64,000 nt of DNA from Gracilariopsis chorda (Eukaryota; Rhodophyta; Florideophyceae; Gracilariales; Gracilariaceae), in contig NBIV01000064.1 of assembly GCA_003194525.1 (NCBI GenBank), forward strand, positions 248,001-312,000, written 5' to 3'. The notes beneath the pieces were generated by a model that was given only the letters and a program-made list of their open reading frames with translations, had not been told where the DNA came from and searched no databases. How positions within the stretch are numbered: the first letter of the stretch is position 1; each line of letters opens with the position of its first letter. Position numbers and translations under genes: made by a program. Shown piece by piece: positions 53,373 to 64,000 of this stretch.

Positions 53373-55104
53373 ATGTCTGACTCCGAAGTTGAGTCCGAAA
53401 CCACCTCTGGTGTGAAGATCCCACGCTTCCATGGTAAGCGAGGTGAAGATTACACCCTATGGCGACACTGTCTACGTGCCGCGTGTCGAATTAAAGGTGT
53501 CTGGAATGTGGTTAGGTCCAGTTCGGAGGAGTCATCTAGTGCCACATTGACACAAGCGTCTGTTTCTAGTGCGATACAGACACCCTCCCGTATACTTGCA
53601 AAGCGCGAAAAGGCATGTGCAATCGTCATTTGTGCACTTGGTGCTGCCCCACTGCGTGTAGTCATGGATGTGGATGATGACCCTGGTCACATGCTTCAAC
53701 TACTTGATGCGAGATATGCCTCAAACAGGACTGTGTCTCGTATAGCTGTGCAGACTCAGCTGTTCAGAATGTCATACAAAGGCCAAAACATTTCTGAGTA
53801 TGTGGACCAGTTTGCCTGTCTGTTCTCGCAGCTGGACCGCATGGGCAAGGATGCGGCTATACCTGAGTCTCACAAAGCACCTATGCTTCTGGCCTCTATT
53901 GACCCCAACTGCTCTTTGGAGTCAACTGCAGCAGCACTTAGGACCAAGGAGATCTCCGAACTGACATGGGACTATGTGGCGACAACCCTGATTGATGAAT
54001 ATAATGCTCGTCAAATGGGTTCAGGTAGTTCCGGTAGAGGTCGTAATCGCAAAAAGAACAGGTACAAGGGTGGTGCCCGAATAAGTGGACACAGCATATC
54101 ATCGATTGGTAATGAAAATGATGGTAACGCGTCAGATTCGACCACTGTTAACGACCCCACTGTTCGTGCGTATGCTGCTGGAAGCAGAAACGGGTACCAC
54201 TGCACCTTCTGCGACCGTGATGGACATACTCAAGACCAATGTCACGTGAATCCAGACAACCGTGACAACCATCTGCCACAAGCAATCTTGAACCAGCTGA
54301 GGGTGAACGCAGTTGAGAAGCCAAAGCGTTCTGGGAAGTCATCCAGTAGAGCGTCCAAAGTTGAGATTGCTGGTGTTGGTAGTGAGAAGTCTTCAGTGGT
54401 ACTGCCAGCTATAAGTCACATCGAAACTTATGTGTACAGTGGTGCTACGTCTCATTTCTTCTGTTCTATATCTGCGTTCGTTCCAGACACACTGATTGAC
54501 ATACCAGAGAAGACAATTGAGCTAGCTGACAACACCACGGTTAATGCTGCGCAACAAGGAGATGTCATACTACCCTTCTCGGATGTGAACCTCAGGTTGT
54601 CGAAAGTGCTGCTAGTTCCCAATCTTGGATATAACCTAGTATCTGTAGGTCGCTTAGCTGACAAGGGTATCCAGTCACAGTTCTGTGGTAAGGAGGTAAC
54701 CCTACAACATGAGGACGGGTTTGACATTTGACGTGGGACTGGTTACAATCGTTCCTGTCTATACATGCTACCCAACCCCATTGACCATTATGATACATCC
54801 AAGATGCTTTCTGCAACAGACGACAGCACAAGTACATTGTGGCATCGCAGACTGGCACATATGAATGAGCATGACCTACAAAAGGTTCATGAACATGTCG
54901 ACGGAGTCCCAAAACTCAAGTGCATGGAGGAGATATGTCGATCGTGTCGGCTTGGCAAAGCACATAAACTACCATTTATCGGCAAGTTTAAAAGATCTGA
55001 CAACGTTGGAGACATTGTGCACTCAGATATTATGGGTCCATTAGTGCCATCGTTCCCAGATCGATTCCGGTATGCATCTGGATTTGTGGATGATCACTCG
55101 CAAT
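53373..55104 (+). pseudogene. B1 gag-protease-integrase fragment
   Basis: Starts MSDSEVESETTSGVKIPRF. It is open for 452 codons to a TGA at 54729, then continues in the same frame into the integrase zinc region (CRSCRLGKAHK) and first catalytic segment (HSDIMGPLV). It ends at VDDHS where an LTR-A begins. The zinc knuckle CTFCDRDGHTQDQC is intact. The protease has lost its Asp: ETYVYSGATSHFF in place of DTYADSGATSHFF. The last five bases before the LTR are GCAAT. Confidence 0.87.
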
Positions 55105-55837
55105 TGTTGAAGTGTTGAACTCTACAAGTGGTCTAGTGCCTGGCCAACCCCCACAGAAGTTGTCAGCTTGGTCCAAAACCAAACCTTCAGGGGACGATGG
55201 GCACTTTTGGAGCCCCTCGCTCCAGAGCGCATATGCGCCTCTGCTCAAACCCAACGTGAAATGGCAATGTGATTGGCTACTGCAAAATGCTATATGCATT
55301 GTATACCGTACAAGTGTTATGGAGTGTATGGTACTGGGTTGCGGATATGCACAAGTGGAGCAATGTGGTTGGTCCAAGTGTGCGTGCAGTAGACGGTTGT
55401 GCTGCAATGCCGAAGATGCGAATGGGAGCTGTCTTGGGTGATTTGGGACAATGTGCGTTTTATGGGCTGCGCGGAGGGGTTGGAGTGCCAGGATGCAAAT
55501 TGTTGATTTTTTAGAGCTGCTTCTAGATCAAGGGACTGGCAATGGCTTTACCGCGTTGATTGATTTAGTTATTTGACATTGTGACCCTCTAGATTATGCG
55601 CGCTTTTCGTGTACACCTGACCACACGAATAACGTGTAGTGTAATGGTGCAACCACCGCCGTCGCTTGCTGCGACGACGGTGAAGTGTGTGCGGTAGGGT
55701 ATATGTAGATTGACTTTGCCTGCTGTCGAGTAAACTCGTCAACTAAGGCTGACAACCTTCCTTGTTTTATTTTCTTGTTTCTTCTTCCTCCCGTTGTTTC
55801 TTCCCTTTTGTTTTCAAAACCCGCGTGCGTTGCAACA
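55105..55837 (+). repeat. A3 5' LTR (LTR-A)
   Basis: 733 bp, complete, starting TGTTGAAGTG. The palindrome is at 55227-55238 and the 12-bp distal hairpin at 55654-55682. A primer site follows directly. Confidence 0.92.
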
Positions 55838-55851
55838 GGTTACGGGCCCAG
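55838..55851 (+). other. A3 primer-binding site (half tRNA-iMet)
   Basis: GGTTACGGGCCCAG, one mismatch to the initiator tRNA anticodon-arm complement. Confidence 0.75.
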
Positions 55852-56623
55852 AGGGTCGACCTTTTGCAGACGTCGCGCTCTACTAATATCTCTTTGGATT
55901 CTACGAAGACTGGTTTTTCTTTCGCTCAGGTACGCGTAGCGTTGCCAGCGAGCGAATCTTGTGGAAGTCGAGTGGCAGTGGTGAAAGTAAGCAAAGCGTT
56001 CAGAGACACCTTCTCTTGTAAGCCGACCTGCGCCTGTTCCGATCCCTGCTTCTTTGCTTCAGCGCACAAGGAAGACCGCGCTATTTTCCGGCAAGCGACT
56101 AGAAGGGGTTAACTGGTGAAAGCTTATCGCGTCAGCTACTAGCCTCCCTTGGACGTCTCGTACGGATTGTAAAGCCCCTCGCTCTGAAGTGCGCAGAGCA
56201 GGATTGGTGGCAGAAACCGCATCTCACCTGGAGAGAGTTACCAGGGACCAGAGGATTCGGACCTCTAGGGTAGCGGGGATAGTATCTCCTGCCAGTGCGC
56301 CCGTCTTAAGAAGTTATATTTGTGTCCAGGCTCGTATCAGTACGTCCTGTGAGTATACTCCGGGCGTTGAGTACCCGAACTTTGCCTGTGATCGCGTACG
56401 AGACGCGTCTCGACAAGCCTAGTAGACTTGGTTACACGGTCTCCGCTGACGTTTCGCTGTTGAGTGTTTGAGATTCCTTTCCGCTCCAGTTTCTCTGGTT
56501 CTTTGTGTAACAGAAGCCTTGACATCCCTCTTTCGGCTTCAATACATTGCGTGGATATCACTACATTTGGCATCTACATAGTTGCTTTTGTTGCTTTTCT
56601 TTGGTTCTAGTCCCGTAGGAACC
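55852..56623 (+). other. A3 leader
   Basis: Untranslated. The structured element is at 56227-56303: CCTGG/CCAGG, AGAGG/CCTCT, GGGGAT/ATCTCC and AGTGCGCCCG. Confidence 0.68.
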
Positions 56624-57270
56624 ATGTCGGACTCCGAAGTGGAAACGGAATCCACCTCTGGAATGAAAATTCCTCGTTTCCATGGTAAGCGTGGTGATGA
56701 TTATATGCTGTGGCGTCACCGTCTCCGTGCTGCATGCCGTATTAATGGTGTCTGGAATGTCGCGAATTCCTCTGGGGTTCAATCTACCACAGATATTTCA
56801 ACTCAAGACACAACTACCGCAGGTAGTGGCACTGAAATAGCAACTCCCCGTATCATTGCGAACCGAGAAAAGGCATGTGGTATCATCATATGTGCTCTTG
56901 GTGATGCTCCATTACGCGTAGTCATGGACGTGGATGATGATCCTGCACGTATGTTGCAACTCTTGGATGGACGTTATGCCTCCAATAGGACTGTATCTAG
57001 AATTGCAGTGCAGACACGATTGTTCCGAATGTCGTACAGCGGTGAGAACATGTCCAGCTATGTGGATCAATTCACGGCATTGTTCGCTCAGTTAGACCGT
57101 ATGGGCAAGGATGCTGCTATACCGGAGTCTCACAAGGCACCTATGGTACTTCCGTCCATTGATCCGAACACTTCGTTTGAGTCCACGGCTGCTGCACTAC
57201 GTACCAAGGACATATCGGAACTCACTTGGGACTATGTGGCAACCACTTTGATCGATGATTACAATGCTCG
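56624..57270 (+). pseudogene. A3 gag, open but truncated
   Basis: An ATG at 56624 begins MSDSEVETESTSGMKIPRF. It is open through the gag fold (RVVMDVDDDPARMLQLLDG, VDQFTALFAQLDRMGKD) to DDYNAR, 215 residues, then meets the TG terminus of a reverse LTR-C at 57271. No nonsense codon precedes the break, so it is the least damaged family-A gag here. The last five bases are GCTCG. Confidence 0.87.
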
Positions 57271-58049
57271 TGTTGAAAATTGAAAGGAAGTTGAGGGGAT
57301 GGAAGGGAAGTTCGCCAGCTCTAGTTTGGATTTACTTGGAGGTCCTTCAGACACATCTTATATACCACTCTAAACTAGAATTGCGCGGGAACACCAACTA
57401 CAAGTAAAACCTAAACCACTAAGCAGGGACACTCAATACTACCAATCATCATCTAACATGACATAGCCAGCTCAGCACAACCTCATTACATCAACGCACA
57501 CCAACCCACCAACGTTCCGTAATAGTTACGTGCATACACATGACCATGACAAGGCACAAATTCACGACTCCAACACACGCCAGCACATGCCAACACATCA
57601 CGGTAAGTCAACACGTCACGGTAAGTCGGCACGTAACCTGTGGTGTTAGTGCCATGTCATCATGTGGCAATGCACACAACACCAACGTCATCAATATACC
57701 CGTGCATGTGTAAACCTGTTGACAGTGCATGCGCACCTTACCATTGTACCAACCACTGCTGTACCACTTGTACCAGCTGTAATCCACTTCACCAGCATCC
57801 CCTGCACACAACGTACACTGTGACCACTGTAATAGCTGGACACGTGGGTGTGTCCAACCGATCCAGTTATGCCATACCACTTGTACGCAGCACGTTGCAT
57901 ATGTACATTTGCAGTAGCCAATCAGAAGCCAGTTTCACGTTGGGTTTGCGCACACGCGCATATGTGCTTTTGCAGAGCTACCCTCTAAAACAGCCCATGC
58001 TCCCCGGAACATTTGGTTTTCAGTGACAGCACAGGTACTACTGCCAACA
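57271..58049 (-). repeat. C3 3' LTR (LTR-C)
   Basis: 779 bp in reverse, complete. The core palindrome has one change (GCGCATATGTGC on the plus strand near 57956). The purine tract appears as CCCCCCTCTGTC just to its right. Confidence 0.92.
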
Positions 58050-58068
58050 CCCCCCTCTGTCACTGACT

Positions 58069-60113
58069 TCAAAGGTCTAAGGGGAGCAAGCCACAGTCAC
58101 CGCGGAACCTTGCCAGCTTAACTCGAGCGAGCGCTTTCGTCAGCATATCGGCAACCATGTCTTCCGTGGAACAGTACTGCAACTGGACGGCTTTGTCGCG
58201 TCGAGCCTTTCTGGTGAAGTGAAAGCGAATATCAATGTGCTTAGTACGCTTGTTCACAACTCCATTTCGAGCAAGGTCGATGCAACCCTGGTTGTCCACG
58301 TACACAGTTGTGGGCTCAACCATTAGCGTCACTGACTCATCCACGTGTAGTCCACTTGCGTTGCCAATGCCACTCCACAGTCGTCTCAGCCAGATCGCTT
58401 GCTTCGTCCCACTGCACAGACTCACATACTCAGCCTCAGCGCTAGACAATGCAACTACTTCCTGTTGGCGCGAGCTCCAAGACACAGGAGCACCGCAAAT
58501 CATGAACACATACCCACTGGTGGACTTGCAGTTGGATGTATCACCTGCCCAGTCAGAGTCTACGTATCCATACAGCTGAGTATCAGTCGTGGTGCCATAA
58601 GTAAGTCCGAGGGAGCGAGTGCGATTGAGGTAACGCAGAACACGCTTGACCGCTTTCCAATGAGTCTCTCCAGGTTTCTCGACATACTTGGCTAGCTTGG
58701 ACACTGCAAACGAGATGTCCGGTCGAGTGCCAACAGAGAGATACATCAGACAACCGATCACCTGGCGATACGGGATGTTCGTCAGAGGCTTTTCTACCTT
58801 AGTGAGGTCAGCACCGGAGTCCATGGGAGTGTCCATTGGTTTGCACTGCAACATGCCAAAACGTTCTAAGACCTTACGCCTGTATGCAGACTGTGTCAGG
58901 TACAGCTGTCTTTTGGATCGATCACGATGGATCTCGAACCCAAGTACCATGCGCGCTTCACTGAGATCCTTCATCTGAAAACGTTTTGACAGTTCACGCT
59001 TTACGCGATTCATTGTCTCCATACTTGGACTCGCAATGAGCAAGTCGTCCACATAAAGAGCAATGATCACAAGCGCTCCCAGTACCTCTCCGGTGTAGAC
59101 GCACTCGTCTGCGACGTTTGGCTTCAGACCCATCCAACCAACGAGGAACAAGTACATCTTTGCAAACCACTGCCTTGATGCCTGTCGTAGCCCATAGATG
59201 GCCTTCTTGAGAAGGCATACCAAGTCCTCGTTCCCAGGTTTGATGAATCCGTCCGGCTGCTCCATGTACACAGTCTCTTCCAGGTCGCCATTCAAGAATG
59301 CAGTCTTCACATCCATCTGGTGCAGATGATAGTCCTGCACTGCTACAATGGACAGAATCATTCTAATGGATGTGAATTTGACCACTGGTGCATACGTCTC
59401 GGAGAAGTCTACACCTTCGATCTGCAGAAACCCTCGAGCCACCACACGAGCCTTGTACCTCACTGTCGGTTCATCGTTGTCGCCAGCCTCATATTTTTGC
59501 ACAAATACCCACTTGGATGATATCACGTTGCTGTCAGCTGGCCTTGGCACTAACTCCCATGTGTCATGCTCCATCAGAGACTCGTACTCACTGTTCATGG
59601 CCTTGGTCCACGCTTTTGAGTCAGGACGTGACACCGCATCGGAGTATGAGGATGGGACCTCATCACTGGCAGTGAGTAGGGCAGTTCCGCGCCACCACGA
59701 GGTAGGCACTCTACGTTCACGAGTGGATCTCCGAAGTGATTGTGGATCTGGTACGTCTGGCTCAACTTCTGTCTCAGCTGTGAGCTCATCGTGGCCACTG
59801 CCTGAAGCTTCTTCTGGTGGAGTATCTGGTGCAGCGGGTTCAACTTGGGCAGCATCGGTGGGTTTAGTAGAGGTGGAGGTGATGTTTGATTTCGGCTTGT
59901 CCGAGATGTCGATCTCAGCATAGTCGTCATCATCAACGTGGTCAGTACCTTGATCTGAACCACTACATTCGTCAAACCTCACATCTCTCGACACAACCAC
60001 CTTCTTCTTTTGCGCATCCCACAGTTTATAACCGTTCGATCCAGATGTGTACCCAATAAAGATCGCCTCCACGGCAGGTTGCTCCAGCTTCTTCAGCTTG
60101 TGGTCCACCACTT
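58069..60113 (-). pseudogene. C3 pol, truncated
   Basis: Open leftward from the junction to the stop at 58069: the end of integrase (KVVDHKLKKLEQ), the acidic linker, RT with LYVDDLLIAS and RNase H. Compared with C2 it keeps variants such as VKTAFLNGDL (C2 has AFSNGDL) and MVLGFEIH (C2 has MVFGFEIH), residues that look more ancestral for copia RT. Gag, protease, most of integrase and the 5' LTR are absent from the window. Confidence 0.9.
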
Positions 60114-60924
60114 TGTTGATGTTAGCACGTAGTCGAGTGCCGGGTAGTACTGGGACATCATGGTGCAACACTTGAAAACAAAGTTTCATATAACGGAGGG
60201 CTGTTTTTGGGACCTGCTTTACAAAAGCGCATATGCGTGTGTTCTCAAACCCAACGTGAAACGGGCATATGATTGGCTACTGCAAACACTCATATGCAAC
60301 GTATTGGTTACAAGTGTTATGCATTCTATGGGCTCTTGGCACGGAATTGGCCACTTGGCATAAGGTGAATGGGTATGGTACTGAAGAATATGTGTGGCTA
60401 CATGTGGTTTACAGGTATATGGAAGTGTGTCATGTGTGCGGTTGTGCAAGCAGGCACGTGCCATGCACGCAACACACCTAGGGTATGTACATGGATGCGG
60501 TGGCATGTGTATTTGTGCTTTGTCATTGTCATGATGATGCGAGTAAGTGTTTATACAGTGCTGCAACATGCTGGCACATTGTTGGCGTGTCCGGTTCACT
60601 TATTGTGCGTTGCTGGCTACTTGGTTCACTTGGTCTGCATTGTTGTAATGTGTTGTTATGTTGTTATGCATGGTTGTACTTGGCTGTAATCAGTGTGTGC
60701 AACCCTTATTGTGTTATGTTTGTTTATGATTGGTAGTATTGGGTGTCCCCACTTAGTGGTATAGGGTTTTCTTGTAGTTGTAGTGTGACGTAGAGGTGCT
60801 ATATAACACGCTGAAGTTGCACTACCAAGTAAACTCGCCCCAAGACTGGCAACCTTCACTGCTTCTTTTTCTTCTTTCTTTGTTCTACAGATGCGCCGTA
60901 GCCCAACTAACATTACTATCATCA
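60114..60924 (+). repeat. B2 5' LTR (LTR-B)
   Basis: 811 bp from TGTTGATGTTAGCACG to ATCATCA, without the duplication seen in B1. The core GCGCATATGCGT lies at about 60227, and a CTATATAAC promoter at about 60799. Confidence 0.9.
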
Positions 60925-60938
60925 GGTTATGGGCCCAG
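60925..60938 (+). other. B2 primer-binding site (half tRNA-iMet)
   Basis: GGTTATGGGCCCAG, an exact complement of the initiator tRNA anticodon arm. Confidence 0.82.
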
Positions 60939-61717
60939 AGCGTCGATTCTTTGCAGACGTCGCGCTTTACTAATTCTTTTATTTGCGTTCTACGAAGCTG
61001 TTCTTGCGAGAAGTTTTGCGTATCTTGTGGAGGTACAGTTGTTGTGGTGAAAGTAGGCAAAGCGTTCAGAGACCCCTTCTCTGGTAAGCCGACCTGCGCC
61101 TGTTCCGATCCCTGCATCTGTGCTTCAGCGCACAAGGAAGACCGCGCTATTTTCCTGCAAGTGTCTAGCAGGGGTTAACTGGTGAACGCTTATCGCGACA
61201 GCTACTAACCTCCCTGGGACGACACGTAGGGATTATAAAGCCCCTCGTTCTGAAGTGCGCAGAACAGGGTAGGTCACGAAGAATTTCGTACCTCACCTGG
61301 AGAGAGTTACCAGGGTCCAGGGGTTCAACCCTTAGGGTAGCGGAGGTAGTTTCTCCCGTCAGTGCGCCCGCTTTTACGAAGTTAGTTTCCTTTCCGAGTG
61401 TGCTTCAGAGCTGCTCGTGAGTATACTCCAGGCGTCGAGAACCCGAAATCCGCCTGTGATTCGCGTACCAGACGCGTCTGGACGAGCGTTGAGACTTGGT
61501 TACACGGTCTCCGCTGGCGCCCTCGCTGTTAAGTGTTGAGTATAATCCACTCCAGCATCACCCACATAGTGTGACATCCGCTATCAGTCCAAAGCTGTAC
61601 CGCCAAAACAGCCCTCTCGTCTATTCTGATAGCGATTCTAAGCATCGAGTCCCTCACTCTGCTTCATTTTCGTACCTTGTTTGTTCTAATTTCGGTTACT
61701 GAACTCGTTCTGGAACC
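60939..61717 (+). other. B2 leader
   Basis: Untranslated. The structured element is at 61296-61370, with the middle hairpin reading AGGGG-TTCAA-CCCTT and the end AGTGCGCCCG. The gag ATG is at 61718. Confidence 0.7.
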
Positions 61718-64000
61718 ATGTCAGACTCCGAAGTTGAGTCAGAAACCACTTCTGGTGTGAAGATCCCGCGCTTCCACGGTAAGCGGGGAGAAGATTACAC
61801 CCTATGGAGACACCGTCTACGTGCTGCATGTCGTATTAAAGGTGTCTGGAATGTCGTTATGTCAAGTTCGGAGGAGTCATCTAGTGGAATAATGACACAA
61901 GCGTCTGGTTCTAGTGCTACCCAGACACCCTCCCGTACACTCGCAAAGCGCGAAAAGGCATGTGCAATCATCATTTGTGCACTTGGTGATGCCCCGTTGC
62001 GTGTAGTTATGGATGTGGATGATGACCCCGGTCGCATGCTTCAACTACTTGATGCGCGATATGCCTCAAACAGGACAGTGTCTCGTATAGCCGTGCAGAC
62101 TCAGCTGTTCAGAATGTCGTATAATGGCCAAAACATGTCCGAATTCGTGGACCAGTTTGCCTCTCTGTTCTCGCAGCTGGACCGCATGGGCAAAGATGCC
62201 GCCATACCAGAGTCTCACAAGGCACCTATGCTTCTGGCATCTATTGACCCCAACTGCTCATTGGAATCAACTGCAGCAGCACTGAGGACCAAGGAGATCT
62301 CGGAACTGACCTGGGACTATGTAGCAACAACCCTAATTGATGAATATAATGCTCGTCAAATGGGGTCAAGCAGTTCTGGTAGAGGGCGCAATCGCAAGAA
62401 GAACAAGAACAGGGGTGGTTCCCGTATAAGCGGACACAGCAAATTATCAAATGGTATTGAGAATGATGGTAACGCATCAGATTCAACCACTGTGAACGAC
62501 CCCACTGGTCGTGCATATGCTGCTGGAAACAAAAATGGGTACCACTGCACCTTTTGTGACCGCGATGGACACACCCAGGACCGTTGTCACATGAATCCGG
62601 ACAATCCTGACAACCATTTACCACAAGCTATCTTGGATCACCTAAGGCTAAATGCAGTCGAAAAGCCTAAACGTTCCGCCAAGTCATCGCTGAAAGCATC
62701 CAAGGTTGAGATTGCTGGAGTCGCAGGTGAAAAGTCATCAGTGGTACCACCGGTTAATGAGTGCATTGACACATATGCAGACAGTGGCGCTACGTCTCAT
62801 TTCTTTTGTTCGGTGTCGGCGTTCGTCCCAACCACAATGTTCGACATACCACATAGGACAATTGAACTAGCTGACAACACCACGGTCACTGCCACGCAAC
62901 AAGGAGATGTGGTATTACCGTTTGTGGATGTCAATCTTAGGTTGTCTAATGTGCTGCTCGTTCCGAATCTTGGATATAACCTAGTTTCTGTAGGGCGGTT
63001 GGCTGACAAAGGTATCCACTCACTGTTTTGTGATAAGGAAGTACGCCTACAACACGAAGATGGGTTTGAGGTCGGGCATGGGACTCGTCATCATCGCTCC
63101 CGTTTATACACCCTGCCAAACCCAATCGACCATACGGACACATCCACGGTGCTTGCTGCTACCGACGAGCGCACTAGTTCATTGTGGCACCGCCGACTGG
63201 CACATATGAATGAACATGACCTTCAAAGAGTTCATGCTCACGTCGACGGTGTACCAAACATCAAGGGCATGGAGGAGGTATGTCGACCATGCCGCCTTGC
63301 CAAGGCGCATAAACTGCCATTTCAGGGCAAGTTTGAACGAGCCAAGCAGGTTGGGGACGTGGTGCACTCGGACATTATCGGTCCGTTGGTGCCATCATTC
63401 CCCGACCGATTCCGGTATGCATCCGGATTTGTCGATGATCACTCACGATATGCAGTCCTTGGGTTCATGGTGCACAGAACTGAGATCAGCGAAGTGTTCT
63501 TGGGAGTAAAGCAGAAGCTCAAACAGCTTGGAGGAGAGCATGTGCTTATTCGAAAACTGCACTCTGACAACGCAGAAGAGTATATAGGAGCGCATCAATC
63601 GCACTATGGGGGAAGCTGCCCGAGCTTTGCTGATTCAAGCAAGTTTACCAGACTGTTTGTGGCCATATGCACTGAAACATGTGATTTATATTCGCAATAG
63701 AGTGCCCCATTCCACCATTGGCGTGACCCCGTATGTGTTGGTCACTGACAATAGGCCTTCTTTGAAGTATATCAAAGTATTTGGATGTGCCGCATATGTA
63801 TTAAAAATGAACCCGGGCACCAAGTTCGAGTCTCGTGCACTTGAGGGAGTGTACTTGCAGACTCTTGAGCATGGTGTTTACGAGGTCCTAGTATCGGGTG
63901 ACGACGATATTCCTCGAATAGTAAGGTCGCGTCATGTCACCTTTGATGAATCTAGGTTCCCTGGTGTACCGTATCTAAGCAATTATATGGATGACGAGAG
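61718..64000 (+). pseudogene. B2 gag-pol, integrase deletion, continues past the window
   Basis: Begins MSDSEVESETTSGVKIPRF and is open to about 63588: gag, zinc knuckle CTFCDRDGHTQDRC, protease DTYADSGATSHFF, integrase zinc region CRPCRLAKAHK and the first two catalytic acids (HSDIIGPLV, LHSDNAEEY). There the text jumps from EEYIG to a segment encoding ERINRTMGEAA in another frame. Roughly 28 residues before the third catalytic acid are missing and the frame is lost; the ORF ends at 63700. The correct frame resumes downstream (FESRALEGVYLQTLEHGVYE) to the window end. RT and the 3' LTR lie outside. Confidence 0.88.

Larger units (their letters stand above)
57271..60113 (-). mobile_element. 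Copia element C3, minus strand, truncated
   Basis: Reverse family-C element with its 3' LTR (57271-58049) and pol, inserted in A3 gag. It is cut inside the integrase C-terminal region, where LTR-B of B2 starts at 60114. Confidence 0.9.

Overview
The window looks like nuclear DNA of an intron-poor eukaryote. Two of the four host genes carry short GT-AG introns (78, 114 and 89 nt), and the encoded proteins are eukaryotic: adenine phosphoribosyltransferase, Xaa-Pro aminopeptidase P, PH/X/Y/C2 phospholipase C and the PP2A catalytic subunit. Small gene clusters next to LTR-retrotransposon swamps would fit a red macroalga of the Chondrus/florideophyte type. That assignment is an inference from architecture only; no species marker is visible.

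Gene space covers about 1-9,000: APRT (+, 58-858), XPNPEP (+, 1932-4013), convergent PLC (-, 4139-6400) and PP2Ac (-, 7273-8504), then an AT-rich stretch to about 9,690. I see no tRNA, rRNA or CRISPR.

From about 9,694 to the end nearly everything is LTR retrotransposon. There are three Ty1/copia families, named here by their LTRs: A (about 730 bp), B (about 811 bp) and C (779 bp), plus one Ty3/gypsy chromovirus (G1). In order: A1 (-, decayed, 9694-14746); a partial LTR-B plus A2 (+, nine nonsense codons, about 14747-19567) ending in an LTR-A that G1 splits (20247-29977, TSD CTTTG); A4 gag (+, A/B chimera); A5 (-, 31872-36188); C1 (+, 36189-43002); an A-type integrase fragment (+); B1 (LTR-B 43929-44970, leader split by the intact element C2, 45084-52690, TSD TTTGG; C2's own 3' LTR contains an inverted solo LTR-C with TSD TTGGC); B1 gag/integrase; LTR-A plus A3 gag; C3 (-, 57271-60113); and B2 (+, 60114 to the window end). 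Most truncations fall exactly at an LTR terminus, as in a nested stack whose right halves lie beyond base 64,000.

Only C2 has a full-length open polyprotein. G1 has open gag and pol frames and about 99 percent identical LTRs, but lacks the first RT catalytic Asp. The copia families share three cis modules although the A/B and C proteins are clearly different: a primer-binding site matching the anticodon arm of initiator tRNA-Met (half-tRNA priming, as in Drosophila copia), a roughly 75-nt leader element with three apparently covarying hairpins, and an LTR core built on the palindrome GCGCATATGCGC.

The most unusual signal is in G1. Its LTRs, gag and pol, including conserved RT and RNase H motifs, are densely studded with tiny perfect hairpins of the form CCNN(N)-loop-(N)NNGG, usually followed by A. 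By eye the copia elements and host genes do not show this.
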